From: Pelobates cultripes
Lineage: Eukaryota > Chordata > Amphibia > Anura > Pelobatidae
Assembly (NCBI GenBank): GCA_933207985.1
Contig: OW240917.1
Span: 113,624,655 to 113,688,654 of the forward strand
Length of the DNA: 64,000 nucleotides
Reading direction: 5' to 3'
This document shows, piece by piece, positions 23,096-34,394 of this stretch (position 1 is its first letter; every line of letters begins with the position of its first letter). A program made the position numbers and the translations under genes. Below the pieces are notes generated by a model. The model made no database searches. It was not told where the DNA came from and worked only from the letters and a program-made list of their open reading frames with translations.

Positions 23096-24224
23096 CCCTA
23101 TTCCCAGGGGGATATACAATCTAGTAAGTCATGGACTGTGCGCCACATGGGCTGAGAGCATCAGCTGATTCTCTAAGCCATCAGCACTTGGTGCGAGGCT
23201 TCTGACTTTCAGAGGAAGTGCAGAAGCAGAGCGATCAGGCACCATTGTCCATACTTATGGGTTAAACCAACAGCTAAGATGCCTTCCGGGACCACCTTGC
23301 ACCATAACAACTTAATTGCAATGAAGTTGTTATGGTGCTCAGTGTTTCCCTTTAAGGGCTATTTCCTTACTCAAAGTGATGCATGTAATAATTTCCAGAA
23401 CAATCATAGCGATGGTGTCATTTAATTTCTTATATAGGAAGAATTCCTAGGCTGTCAGGTCATACAGACATGCTTCCTCCTTATTGGCATTGCAGTCACT
23501 CCGCATTAATGGAGAATATAAAATAAGACACTGATAAATTATTTTATGTGCAGAGTTCATCACATGTGCATGTATTAGCAAATATCTCAATTTATAAAGG
23601 TCAAAAAAGAATGTAACAATGGATAAAAATAAATGAATATATGAATAATAATTATTGTGTCCAAGAGTAAATCCTGTTTGGTAAATCTCATTGATGACAT
23701 AATTAAAATTTTCTCCTTGCATTAATGACACATATAGCTGTAAACTCACTGAAACAAATTCAAGCTTTCTGTTCCCATCTATAGAGAGAAACTTGATGTT
23801 CAGTTTGCAATTGAGTAGTGCTGCTGTCCTTGCCCAGTCTGCTCTGTGAATCTCGTCAGAGAGAGCAGTATAGATATTCAGTTAGTAATTTGGAGTTCTG
23901 TGTTGCCTCAAAGAACAGCACAGTTTAAATGGAGACACAAGGAATACGACAACTAATGTCTGTGCCTCTATCACTGTTCTACTTGCGCTCCCAGTAAAGA
24001 TGTATGGTTTAGACCGCCAGCCGGCCAGAGAGAGGAGCATGGAAGTAGTAATTCTGAACTAGTTAACCAACTGCTGCCGCCTGCCATACACCATCCATCA
24101 GGATGAGAACAATAAGCAATGCTGTGCTCACACAGCCTCCAATTAAAGTGAAAATACACAATATTTTGTAGTCTGGTCATACCTCTGTGAGTTAAATCTC
24201 CCCACCATACGACCAATAATCTCT

Positions 24225-24278
24225 CTTTTTTTTTTTTTAAAGTGAGTGTGTGTCTCTGTGTAGATCTTTGCCTACGTG

Positions 24279-24310
<32 letters not shown>

Positions 24311-24345
24311 ACCTGTTTGTGCCTATGTGTGTGTGTGACCTGCTA
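24225..24345. repeat. poly-T and (GT)n microsatellite
   Basis: (GT)n is longest at about 24280-24309 and is preceded by a T tract at 24228-24239. Confidence 0.9.
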
Positions 24346-24836
24346 AGTTTAGTTGGCAACTTTCTATGCTTGTACATTGTAATGTATATACATGTTAATG
24401 GGTTGATACTAAATAAAACTGAAACTTAACTTGTGCCTATATTTGACAGAAGTCATTTCTATCTAATAGAGGCACAGAAACCTTCTAGACTGAACAGTAT
24501 TATTCCTCCCAAGATTTAAAATTTACAAATAGGGATGTATAATTTTAGAGGTGTGGTTTGTGATGTGAACAGGCTGAAAGGCTGCTCTGTGTTGATGTAC
24601 TAATAACAGTTTATGCAACTAACAAGTAATTTAGAACAAGACCTGTATCTTATTTTACACATACTTTTTCTAAACACATTTATATAGTTTACTTAGATAC
24701 AACCACTTATTCAACTGCTACTTCCCACCACATTTTACTTTCCACCCATTTCTTTTATTCAATGTTGAAAATGTATTTAGTTTTCAATGCAATCTATATA
24801 GGTATGGATAAGTATATTTTATAATTATTATTTTAG

Positions 24837-25056
24837 GTCACCTGAAGATTAAGGCATTTCTCAGTCATGGGGGTTTGAATGGTATTTTTGAAGCCATGTA
24901 CCATGGAGTACCTGTTGTAGGAATCCCACTTTTTGGTGACCATTATGATACCATGACACGTGTACAAGCAAAAGGAATGGGTATTCTTCTAGAATGGAAA
25001 AAGATGACTGAAGGAAATTTATTTAAAGCTCTTACAAATGTTATCAATGATGAAAG
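24837..25056 (+). CDS. ugt8: ugt8 coding exon 4 with the UDP-sugar signature
   Basis: This exon encodes the rest of Gly348 through Glu420 plus two bases of Ser421. The acceptor is TTTTAG at 24831-24836 and the donor is GTAAAC at 25057. It holds most of the UGT signature: FLSHGGLNGIFEAMYHGVPV followed by GIPLFGDHYDTMTRVQAKGM. The GDHYD ending is the UGT8 form of the DQ-type ending seen in UGT1 and UGT2 enzymes. The helix after it (LLEWKKMTEGNLFKALTNVI) is also conserved. The exon leaves in the phase that exon 5 enters (AG|T, Ser421). The flanking introns, of 3,088 and 3,132 bases, are filled with transposable elements. Confidence 0.95.
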
Positions 25057-25462
25057 GTAAACTATTTCCACATTATATATTTTTTTGCATTTTCTTGTTA
25101 ATATTGTAACAGTGTATGTTAACCGCTTCAATAACAAAAACAAGTATAAACGTTTTTGTTTTCATGTTTTTTGCAGTATAAAATGTAATTCTTAAAGCCT
25201 TAATGGGCCACATTTATACTCTAGTTCTGATTACCATCCTGTAACGGTATGAATTTCTCTGCCAGAAGCCGCTAGTCACTAATATAATAAAAGTTGTTGA
25301 AAATGTCGGCTCACCCCTTTCTTTCCGTGGTGCAGGAAGTTTAAATGAATTGTTTTATTTTACAGTTGTGGGAGAAGTTAATGGACTATACCATTTCACT
25401 GTCTGCATTACATAAGCAGTCCAGAGATTGATAATGATTGATATCATTATCATTACCATTAC

Positions 25463-26605
25463 TTCCTTAAACTCAACTTGACCAAAACTGAAATTCTGGT
25501 CTTTCCTTTCTCAAGTGTTGCTACTCCTGTGTATACTGCCTCCCTTGGTAAACTCATTAGCTCCTTTGGCTTCCAATATTATTTCTACGCAGATGACACG
25601 CAAATCTACCTGTCCTCTCCTGATCTCTCCCCGTCCCTCTTGACTAGTGTCTCTGACTGCATCTCTGCTGTTTCTAACTGGATGGCTGCCCACTTCCTTA
25701 AACTAAACTTGACCAAAACTGAAATTCTGGTCTTTCCTCCCTCAAGTGTTGTTACTTCTGTGTTTGTCTCCTTCCAAGTCAACGGTTCTACCATCAGCTC
25801 CACCACGTAGGCTTGCTGCCTAGGTTTTCTCTTTGACTCTGACCTCTCCTTCACGCCTCATGTTCAGTCTATCGCCTCATATTCAGTCTATCCATTCCAC
25901 TGTCCTTTCTCGCCTTGACTACTGTAATACGCTTCTCAGTGGTCTTACGTACTCCCAACTAGCGCTGTTACAGTCCATAATGAATGCGGCGGCGAGGCTC
26001 ATCTTCCTGTCCGCGCGCACCTCCCATGCCTCACCCTTCTGTCAGTCCCTACATTGGCTTCCTATAAAATATAGAGCTCAATTTAAAATTCTGGTTCTTG
26101 CTTTCAAATCTCTACATAATGCTGCTCCCACCTATCTATCCTCCCTTCTACACAAGTATGTCCCGTCTAGGCCCTTACGATCTGCTGAAGACTTACGTCT
26201 ATCTTCTGTCCGTACTCCCACCTCTGATGCTCACCTTCAAGATTTCTCGAAGGCTGCACCGTTCCTGTGGAACTCGCTTCCCTCCTCCGTTAGATGCTCA
26301 CCCAGTCTCCACTCCTTCAAAAAATCGTTAAAAACCCCACTTCTTCATAAAAGCGTATTAATTAAACTGTTAATTGCTCCTGACTGATTCCTCTTCTGCA
26401 ACTGTCATTAGTCTAATACTATCCTTACCTTTTTGTGTCATTTTACCCCACTCCCTGTAGCATTTAAGCTCATTGAGCAGGGCCCTCAACCCCTCTGTTC
26501 CTGTGTGTCCAACTTGTCTGGTTAAAACTACATGTCTATTCGTCCACCCATTGTAAAGCACTGTGGAATTTTACGGCGCTCTATTAATATCATAATAATA
26601 ATAAT
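25463..26605 (+). mobile_element. L2-like LINE 3' half in ugt8 intron 4, rearranged
   Basis: Broken plus-strand frames encode the end of a reverse transcriptase. The catalytic block [11 protein letters not shown] is at about 25583, followed by [21 protein letters not shown] second frame (25833-26387) has STVLSRLDYCNTLLSGL, NAAARLIF, LHWLPIKYRAQFKILVLAFK and FLWNSLPSSVR, the usual C-terminal region of L2-type elements. A stop and frameshift lie at 25808-25833. The 3' end has GTAAAGCACTGTGG and an AATA/ATA repeat tail (26580-26605). A 70-base segment (TTAAACTTGACCAAAACTG region) occurs twice, at 25463-25530 and 25693-25763; the first copy sits out of order, before the YADD block. Confidence 0.85.
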
Positions 26606-26741
26606 TGTTATATTTTTCTTTGTATCTTTACCTATACCTCTCTCTCTCTATCTATATATCTTTATCTATCTATCTAGATTTACTGGGACTGGCAGAGAAG
26701 GGGTTAACAGTGGGTAGGGATGTTGGCTGGCTGGTAAAGGG
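26606..26741. repeat. TCTA/TCTC microsatellite and start of a GGGACTGG minisatellite
   Basis: Simple TCTA/TCTC/CTAT repeats lie at 26636-26678. GGGACTGGCAGAGAAGGGGT units begin at 26688 and resume at 27192. Confidence 0.7.
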
Positions 26742-27182
26742 TTAAAGGGAAACTCCAGTGCCAGGAAAACAATCCGTTTTCCTGGCACTGCAGGTCCCCT
26801 CTCCCTCCCAATATCCAGTTGCTGAAGGGGTGAAAACGAGGGACGCTGCTTCTTCCTCCGCCGCCGCTCCTCCCAGTGTTTGCGTCGGCCGGTGTGCGAG
26901 ACTGATCCCGCCCACCGGCCCCATAGGAAAGCATTGAAAATGCTTTTCAATGCTTTCCTATGGGGAAATGAGCGACGCTGGAGGTCCTCATACAGCGTGC
27001 TATAATGCAGGAAGTGCCCTCTAGTGGCTGTCTAGTAGACAGTCACTAGAGGAGGAGTTAACCCTGCAAGGTAATTATTGCAGTTTATACAAAACTGCAA
27101 TAATTACACTTGCCGGGTTAAGAGTAGTGGGAGATGGCACCCAGACCACTCCAATGTGCAGCAGTGGTCTGGGTGCCTGGAG
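26742..27182. mobile_element. T2/Kolobok-like MITE inside a minisatellite
   Basis: The left end TTAAAGGGAAACTCCAGTGC fits TTAAAGGRR exactly. Hairpins include CCAGGAAAACAATCCGTTTTCCTGG, AAAGCATTGAAAATGCTTT, a TAATTATTGCAG / CTGCAATAATTA pair and the CACCCAGACCACT...GTGGTCTGGGTG end hairpin. The last bases (TCCCTTTAA) are lost or changed. Minisatellite units flank both sides. Confidence 0.75.
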
Positions 27183-27330
27183 CTGGAGGACAGGGACTGA
27201 CAGGGAAGGGGTTGACAGCGGGTAGAGTCGTTGACTAACAGAGACTGGAGGGATTGACAGTGGGTTAGGAGGTTGACCGACGGGGACTGGTAGGGAAATG
27301 GGTAAAGAGGTTGGCTGACTCGTGCTGGAG
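27183..27330. repeat. short minisatellite of GGGACTGACAGGGAAGGGGT-like units
   Basis: Three to four diverged units of roughly 35-50 bases, each with GACTG-AGGG-TTGAC-G-GGGTA-AG-GTTG. Confidence 0.7.
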
Positions 27331-27639
27331 GAGAATGCATTACATGGAGAGAAACACATATGAGCTCTAGCCTTGTCTCTGTGGTGCAGTCTGTGCTGTG
27401 AGCATTCCTTAAACTACAGAAGACATGTCTCTATTTTCATTAGCTGAAGTAAGTTTCTTTCAGACACTGGGAATCAGGAACATGTTGAAATCTGAGAGGG
27501 GTTGGCTAAGGAGGCTGGGTTACACTGCTGAAAGCACTGCAGGAAAACTACACAGAATTGAAAGACAAGAAACTAACCATAGGAATTGTTGAGCTTCTTA
27601 GCTTTAAATTAAGCTTAACTTGTTTAGCTGCCTGGAGTG

Positions 27640-27994
27640 TCCCTTTTATGGTACCTTATACTCACCAGAACAACTACAGCTTATTGTAGTTGTTTTGGTA
27701 GAGTATAGTCAGTCCCTGCAGCCTTTTTGCTGTAAACACTGTTTGTTTTAGAGAAAAGGCAGCACTGACATTCAGTGTCTTCACCCTCTGCATGCAATTT
27801 TCATCGTAGACATGTATTGATTTAATGCATCTCTATGAGGAGATTGCTGATTGCGTTTGGAGGCAGATCAGGGGCAGAGCAAGCAGTAGCAGACTGGAAT
27901 AAAGGTAAGATTTACTATAGTTAGGAGGCAAGTAGGAGGCTAGATGGTGTTTTTAACACTATAGTGTCCGGAATACATGTTTGTGTTCCTTTAA
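27640..27994. mobile_element. T2/Kolobok-like MITE, diverged
   Basis: It has the internal hairpin CTCACCAGAACAACTACAGC with its partner near 27690, and the right end ACATGTTTGTGTTCCTTTAA at 27994. The left TTAA end is degraded. Confidence 0.6.
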
Positions 27995-28188
27995 GCACCT
28001 TGGTGCAGCTTTCAGGGCTCCAATATAGAATTCAAGATGAGGCAAACACAAAGAATTTGTAAAAGGTTTATTCTTTTATTGATTCAAAGGTAAAATAAAA
28101 ATCCATGTTACTCTCTCACACATGACCTTGATGTTAAATGTTTTTGAAAATATGTTTTAATTGTTATATTTTTCTTTGTACTACTCAG

Positions 28189-28540
28189 TTATCGACAACA
28201 GGCGTTGAGGATGTCCAACATTCACAAGGATCAACCAGGCCATCCTGTGACTAGAGCTACATATTGGATTGATTACATTCTACGTCATGATGGGGCAGAA
28301 CACCTGCGAGCTGCGGCCTATGATATCTCTTTGTACCAGTACTATTTAGTGGATGCTATTATACTTACATTTTTAGCAGGTTTCTTAGGCTGGTACTTTG
28401 TTTCAAATCTAGTCAAATATTTTAAGAAAAATTTAACCAGTGCAAAGCACAGCACCCTAAATGGATTTTGTCATAACGGAATAGCAAATGGCAAACACAA
28501 GAAAAACGGATTCATCAAACATGAAAAAAAAGTAAAATGA
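28189..28540 (+). CDS. ugt8: ugt8 coding exon 5: C-terminus and membrane anchor
   Basis: This exon encodes the last base of Ser421 through Lys537, with a TGA stop at 28538-28540. The acceptor is CTCAG ending at 28188. The stretch NIHKDQPGHPVTRATYWIDY matches the UGT8 C-terminal lobe. A hydrophobic span at about residues 472-492 (VDAIILTFLAGFLGWYF) anchors the enzyme in the ER membrane. A basic cytosolic tail follows, ending HEKKVK, the dilysine ER-retrieval signal of the family. With exons 1-4 the coding total is 1,614 bases (537 residues), four short of the human protein. The difference appears to lie in the divergent segment around the membrane span. Confidence 0.95.
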
Positions 28541-28798
28541 ACAGAAAAGCACTGATTTAAAAAGGATTTCAAAATGGGAATTTATGGTTTATTACCAGTG
28601 CTGGGGGAGATTTTGCTGCATTGCTGGAAATGTCTATCTAGAAGGCCTACGCCACATGGCTCCCCATTGGCATCCCTTGCCATCACTGTTTGTCCCAAGG
28701 CTGGCCTTATCCCATCTGTTGGATTCTTAGTAAATGTACTTTATGCTCCCCCAACACTGACTTTCAGGCTTAAAATAGAATCTCCAAACACTTCCTCC
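28541..28798 (+). other. ugt8: start of the ugt8 3' untranslated region, cut by a gap
   Basis: This is noncoding sequence directly after the stop. No AATAAA signal is seen before the N run at 28799, so the 3' end of the transcript is not resolved. A short inverted repeat around 28605 and 28750 (GCTGGGGGAG / CTCCCCCAAC) suggests that a small mobile element lies in it. Confidence 0.5.
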
Positions 28799-28898
28799 NN
28801 NNNNNNNNNNNNNNNNNNNNNNNNNNNNNNNNNNNNNNNNNNNNNNNNNNNNNNNNNNNNNNNNNNNNNNNNNNNNNNNNNNNNNNNNNNNNNNNNNN
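28799..28898. other. assembly gap, 100 N
   Basis: Exactly 100 N, a conventional length for a scaffold join of unknown size. It follows the ugt8 stop codon by about 260 bases. Confidence 0.99.
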
Positions 28899-29339
28899 GT
28901 GTTTGCCTGGACACCCACCCATCTCCATGTCCATAGTTGGTACTGGGTTTTCCTCAGCGATATACCCCCAGGCCTGCGGCCAAAAGGTGTTCGGCACCGA
29001 TAGATCAGGCCAACAAGGGCACTGGTAGAGCAGGCCCGTCAGAAAGGCACAGGCCTAGCAGGCCAATTAAATGGGGCACAGACATAGCAGGCCGCTCAAT
29101 GGGGCACAGGCATAGCAGGCCGATCAATTGGGCACAGGTATAGCAGCCCAACCAATGGGGCACAGGTATAGCAGCCCAGTCGATGGGGTACAGTAGGCCC
29201 ATGATAGGGGCATAGACAGAGCCGGTTGTACATGGGTGTAGCATTCCAACAGCCATAAGGCCAATCTGCATGGGTAGAGTCCCCTATATATATGTGTAAT
29301 GAAAACAGGGAAACTTGGTTGAAGTCGCTTCAACATGTA
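28899..29339. repeat. minisatellite of about 30-base units
   Basis: From about 29010 to 29215, units of GGGGCACAGGTATAGCAG followed by GCCNATCAAT repeat about seven times. The flanks show nothing else. Confidence 0.8.
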
Positions 29340-30130
29340 AAACCCACTAGTAGGGTAGTAATCTGTTTATAACGGTATTTTTCCTAATACCTCTGGATTA
29401 AGTTGCTAGTATGTCTCCAGTCTAATATCACAGATGTTTCAGCTACTAGTGCTGAATGTACTAAAGTACTATACAGGGAACTGGCAGACCTTTAATGTTT
29501 GGCCAAAGACAGAAATCCAAACTGCAGGACCCTCAGAGCAGTACAGGTGTACTGCCTACAGCCTATTCTCCAGCCCAGCATAAATACATATACATATATA
29601 TATGACGTCACCTTGGGCTATATATTAACCCTGATCAGGGTGGAGGGGCCCTCATCTGCTGTTAAACGCTCCGGCCGTGATCTGAATCTGGCCTTGATTA
29701 ACAGAGGGGAGGAAGGCCCCTCAAACAGACCACCAATGGGTAAGGTACAGACGGGGGAGGGGCCGCAAGCAGTTGCATCTTCCCCCGCCTGGTCGGACAC
29801 CCGCGGTCTGCGGGTGGAGGCGGCTGCAGCAAATCGGCCAGGTGGAAAAAAAGATCCGGCCGCTAGGTACTCGTGCACGCTCGGAAAAAACACACGGGAC
29901 CGCCGGAGATGAACTCCCCGGTCCCGGAGCTCGGGGGATCAGAAGGAGGTAGATGCAGTCAGCCTCCTGAAGCCCCCGGGCGGTACACCCACACACCGCC
30001 AAAAATATATAACAATGGGTATACACAAAGTAGGGAATGGATAGGGGGGAACCAGTCCAAGGAAAAATATGAGACAGAAGGACCCCAAAGACCCCCCACA
30101 AATCCAAACCATACAGGTAATTAAACAGTG
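29340..30130. other. noncoding, with a GC-rich block
   Basis: 29640-29990 is GC- and CpG-rich, preceded by TATATATGACGTCACC, which contains a consensus TGACGTCA site (29603-29610). The open frames on both strands here match no family I know. It may be a fragment of an element promoter, but no ends were found. Confidence 0.35.
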
Positions 30131-30164
30131 ATAGTCTGAAGTACAAGTAAAAATAAAGTCCCAC

Positions 30165-30525
30165 AGGTACTATAACAATACTGCATGTGTAAGGAAAAAT
30201 CTCACAAGGACCAAGGCAATACTGAATAAATAATAATTAATCCCACAAGGGCAAAATAAAACATTCTGAATAAAATATTCGATATATAAGCATAAAAATC
30301 CCACAAGGGTAAAATAAAATACTGAATATGGAAGAAAAATCCCACAAGGACAATATGAAATACTGAAAATATCAGACTAAATCCCACACGGACAATAAAC
30401 ATGCTGAATATATATAGCAATAAAATCCCACAAGGGCAATCTAAAATACTGAAAATATAGCAATAAAATCTCACAAGAACAATACAAAATACTGAGTATA
30501 TAAGCAATAAAATCCCAAAGCCACC
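30165..30525. repeat. minisatellite of about 38-45-base units
   Basis: Repeated AAATCCCACAAGGGCAATA, then AATACTGAATATATAAGCA, about nine units. The 161-residue minus-strand frame over it is a repeat artefact. Confidence 0.85.
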
Positions 30526-31139
30526 AACTATAAGCAGTAGGCAGTGGTACTCTGACCTGTACTGATGCGGAGCAGCAAAGAAAGAGGAAATGATGCATGG
30601 GGAGAGGAGTTTTATAGTACCTAACTTTTTCTGATTGGTTGTTTTTTTGTGCTGCTGTGGAGTTCTAGTAAAGAGAGACTTAAGCAAATACGAAGCCTCC
30701 TGTCATGTTATAAAATTATGTTTATGTTCACACACATATAATATTGTTTAATCCTGGTGTTTGCTACTGTACTCAAATATTTGTATTCAGCTACATCTGC
30801 CCAGTAAAGCAATAAGCCCCATGAATATGTTTGATTTGTGTTTGTGATATTACAGGGTCAAATCTGGAACCTGTCCTTTTGAGCATTCAAAACTCTTACA
30901 TGGATGAATTTCCTTGGCCCTTGTCTACTGTGGGACAATGTTAAGAAGTCAGACATGAATGTCCACCATTTACAAAAGTAGACACCACAAGGAAATAATA
31001 CACTCAATATTTTAAGCCTTTTGTTGGTGCCATATTATCAACAAACTATTTCCAACTTATTGCTCTGTTTTTTGTTTTTGCATTTTACACACATTGAATT
31101 GCTACTGCAAATATCATTATCCTGAGGTTCTCTACTGAA
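30526..31139. other. noncoding, nothing recognised
   Basis: About 600 bases with no gene or element ends that I can support. Confidence 0.35.
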
Positions 31140-31790
31140 GTAAAATCCTGCCATTACAGCCCCTATCCTCCTGATTACATCCCTTTTCTCCCCATTACAG
31201 CCCCTATCCTCCTCATTACCGCCCCTTTCCCCCATTACAGCCCCTATCCCCAATTTACAACCCCACTATGCCCACATCCTGCCAATTAAAGTCACATCCT
31301 CACCCACTACAGCCCTTATCCCCCAACTAAAGCTCATGATTACAGCCCCTTTCTCCCTACTATAGCCTTTATCCCCCATTACAGCCCTGTCCCCTTATTA
31401 CAGCCCCTATCACCCACTACAGCTCCATTCACTCACTACTGCCCATATTTCCCTGTCACAGCTCCCATTCAAATATTTTACCCACTTTTCCTCAACACGA
31501 CAACCTTTCTCCTGAACTAGCAAAATCCTATTCTCACTGCAACCCTTGTCTCCCCACTAAAGTCTCTATTCCCTCACTGCAACCTCTATTCTCCGATTAC
31601 AGCCCCAATCCCCCCAATTACAGCTTCTACTGCCCATTACAGCCCATGTCCCCCCACTACAGCCTCTACCCCCACTATAGACTCTATCCCCTGTTACAGC
31701 CCCTATCTCCCCATTGCAGCTAATGTCCTTCTATTACAGCCCCTATCCCATCACTACAGCCCCCATCCACCACACTACTGCACCTATGGA
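31140..31790. repeat. C-rich minisatellite, CCCCTATCCCCCATTACAG units
   Basis: About 30 irregular units of 17-25 bases, each with TACAGCCCCTATCCCCC-like sequence. The complementary strand is G-rich in short runs (GGGGGATAGGGGC). Confidence 0.9.
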
Positions 31791-32396
31791 TGGCCAATTT
31801 AATATTTAAGTCTGCCTTAAAAAATCCTATTTCTCACTGCAGCCCATATCTCCCCACTAAAGACACTATTCCCTTAGAGCAGCACCTATTCCCCCATTAC
31901 ATCCATATCCCCCATTGGGATCCCAGCCCATATGGATGTATGGCCCATTTACTATTAACAATAGCCCTGTCCATGAGGCACACTGGTTTTCTAGTGGAGG
32001 CATGAACAGACACAGTCCTGCTATCATAGATCATGGAAAGGACATAAAAATTTATTCTGTTCTTGTATTTTAATTCCAAATAGTACTAAATGAGGAGCAC
32101 AACCACAGAGATATATATATATATTTTTAACTTTATTAGTTGGGTCCAATATATCAGGTATCCCAAAATTCATACTCAAAAACATAAACAATAGTATCAA
32201 AACAATACTCAGTACAGAAAAAAAATAAAAGGTATACCACGATCTCATGTATTCAAAGAAAACCTGGTATAGAGTCACATACATAACTTAAACAAGCTAC
32301 CCAACAAGTAATACATACCATAAAACAAAAAATAACAGAAATAGTGAAAAGAGGGAGAAAGTCAAAATTGCCCCCAACGTTTCGGCAGAATTGCCT
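31791..32396. other. noncoding, with degraded Penelope-type repeat end
   Basis: No gene was seen. At 32366-32400 the minus strand shows a GGCAATTCTGCC stem, GAAACGTTG and AATAAA-like remains where the CTGATGA core should be, matching the hammerhead-like repeats in degraded form. TA repeats lie at 32111-32126. Confidence 0.4.
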
Positions 32397-33541
32397 TTAT
32401 TAACCCCTTCAGGACGGAGTCAATAGTACACGTTCTGATCAAAACAAAATGTAAACAAAAACTGGAATTTGCGCTATATGTCAGTTCAACCGTAATTCAC
32501 CTCTTTCATATTATATGCACCCACACTTATTATATATAATTTTGTTCAGGAGAAACAGGGCTTTCATTTCATATCAAATATTTATATATGAAACATAATT
32601 TATTATGAATAAAATAAAAAAAACTTTGAGAATTTTTTTTAAAAATTGTAGTTCTGCCTCACATTTTAGCTGGAAATGTCATAATACTGTTAGCTTTTAC
32701 TGCAAAAAAAGCACATATTTGGATTCAGCTAAGTCTCACGAGTACAACAGTAGCCCCCATTAACAGTTTTTACAGTGTTTTGGATAGTTAAAGGGTCAAA
32801 TATCGCACATTCCATTTTTCAGTTTTTTCACATTGAAGTTTGCCAGATTAGTAATGTTGCCTTTGAGACCGTGTGGTATCCCAGGAATGAGATTTACCCC
32901 CATGATGGCATACCATTTGCAAAAGTAGACTACCCAAGGTATTGCAAGTGGGGTATGTCCAGTCTTTTGTAGTAGCCACTTAGTCACAAGCACTGGCCAA
33001 AGTTAGTGTTCATATTTGTTTTTATGTGAAAAACGCAAAAAACTAATATTTGGCCAGTGTTTGTAACTAAGTGGCTACTAAAAATAACTGGACATACCCT
33101 GTTTGCAATACCTTGGGTTGTCTACTTTTGCACATGGTATGTCATCATGGGGATAATTCTTATTCCTGGGCTACCATACGGTCTCAAAAAGCAACATAAC
33201 CAATCTGGCAAATTTTAATGTGAAAAAAATGAAATTCAAGCCTTATATTTGACTCTCTAACTTTCCAAAACACTATAAAACCTGTACATGGTGGGTACTG
33301 TTTTACTCAGGAGAATTCGCTGAACACAAATATTAGTGTTTCAAAATGGTAACTTGTATTACAATAATAATATCATCAGTAAAAGTGCTGTTCATGTGTG
33401 AAAAATGCACTTTTACTAAAAATATCATTGTTGTAATACAAGTTACCATTTTGAAACACTAATATCTGTGTTCAGCGAAGTCTCCCGAGTAAAACAGTAC
33501 CCCCCCATGTACAGGTTGTATGGTGTCTTGGAAAGTTAAAG
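32397..33541. mobile_element. foldback element array with alternating orientation
   Basis: It opens with TTAACCCCTTCAGGACGG. 32710-33025 is mirrored by 33043-33340 (arms about 300 bases, including GGTATGTCCAGT and TAAGTGGCTACTA). A second palindrome centred near 33397 pairs 33279-33395 with 33400-33516. The same unit therefore occurs three times in alternating orientation. No transposase was seen. Confidence 0.75.
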
Positions 33542-33550
33542 GGTTACATA

Positions 33551-34340
33551 TAGCTTGGTTGCTTCATCTAAGTGTTGCTTCTAAGTGTGTTGTTGGAGAT
33601 ATTCTGGAGAGTTTTACAGAAGCTTCAACTGTCTAAGAGTTGTGCTAAGAGCTTTCTTTTCTACTGTTATAGGTAAGATTCATCTGTAGGAAAAGGTTAC
33701 TGATTGCACAAGGTTTGAATTCCTGTTGGTAATTATAAGGCATTTGATTTGATTAGTTACTTGCTATTGATTGCTGTTTAAATTAGCTATTGTTAGCAAA
33801 TAAGCAAAGGCCTACCCAGGTATTAAACATTCCTAGTGGGTGGTGATTTTAGGAGTTATATAAGGCTTGTTGTCATTAGCTTGGCTAATATAGCTTGGTT
33901 GCTACTTCTAAGTGCTGTTTCTAAGTGTGTAGTTGGAGATATTCTGGAGAGTTTTATAGAAGCTTTAACTGTCTAAGAGTTGTGCTAAGAGCTTTCTTTT
34001 CTACTGTTACAGGTAAGATTCATCTGTAGGAAAAGGTTACTGATTGCATTAGGTTTGAATTCCTGTTGGTAATTACAAGGCATTTGATTTGATTAGTTAC
34101 TTGCTATTGATTGCTGCTTAAATTAGCTATTGTTTGCAAATGAGCAGAGGCCTACCCTGGTGTTAAACGTTCCTAGTGGGTGGTGATTTTAGGAGTTATA
34201 TAAGGGTTGTTGTCATTAGCTTGGCTAATGTAGCTTGGTTGCTTCTAATTGTGTGGTTGGAGATATTCTGGAGAGTGTTGCTTCTAAGTGTGTGGTTGGA
34301 GATATTCTGGAGATACACTGGAGGTAATCTGAGGTATTCA
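33551..34340 (+). repeat. tandem 340-base monomers at the 5' end of a CR1-type LINE
   Basis: Units starting TAGCTTGGTTGCT lie at 33551, 33891 and 34231: two full 340-base units and a partial third. Each full unit ends with AGGAGTTATATAAGG, a TATA-like box. They lie directly upstream of the element's ORF1, so they are probably 5' UTR promoter repeats. Confidence 0.8.
33855..33870 (+). promoter_or_regulatory. TATA-like box in a LINE 5' monomer
   Basis: GAGTTATATAAGG recurs in the second monomer near 34195. A promoter role is inferred from position only. Confidence 0.3.
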
Positions 34341-34394
34341 GGAGGATAAATAAAAATTAACATTTGTTTGATTTAAATTATTCTCCTCATTGGA

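Larger units (their letters stand above)
21749..24836 (+). other. ugt8 intron 3, repeat filled
   Basis: No coding content was seen. It holds a T2-like MITE start at 22280 (TTAAAGGATCATTATAGGG) with a perfect hairpin at 22291-22333, a complete hAT element at 22767-23095, a second T2-like terminal hairpin at 23300-23355, and a GT microsatellite near 24275-24311. The remaining sequence shows no recognisable feature. Confidence 0.6.

Noticed and set aside
29499..30164. Open frames in the GC-rich block (137 and 147 residues)
   Set aside because: Frames are open on both strands because the block is GC-rich. They have no domain or motif I recognise and no partner exons.
31140..31790. CRISPR-like array of short repeats (also 29010-29215, 61920-63300)
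   Set aside because: The spacers are not unique and the units are contiguous and diverged. The genome is clearly vertebrate, so these are minisatellites.
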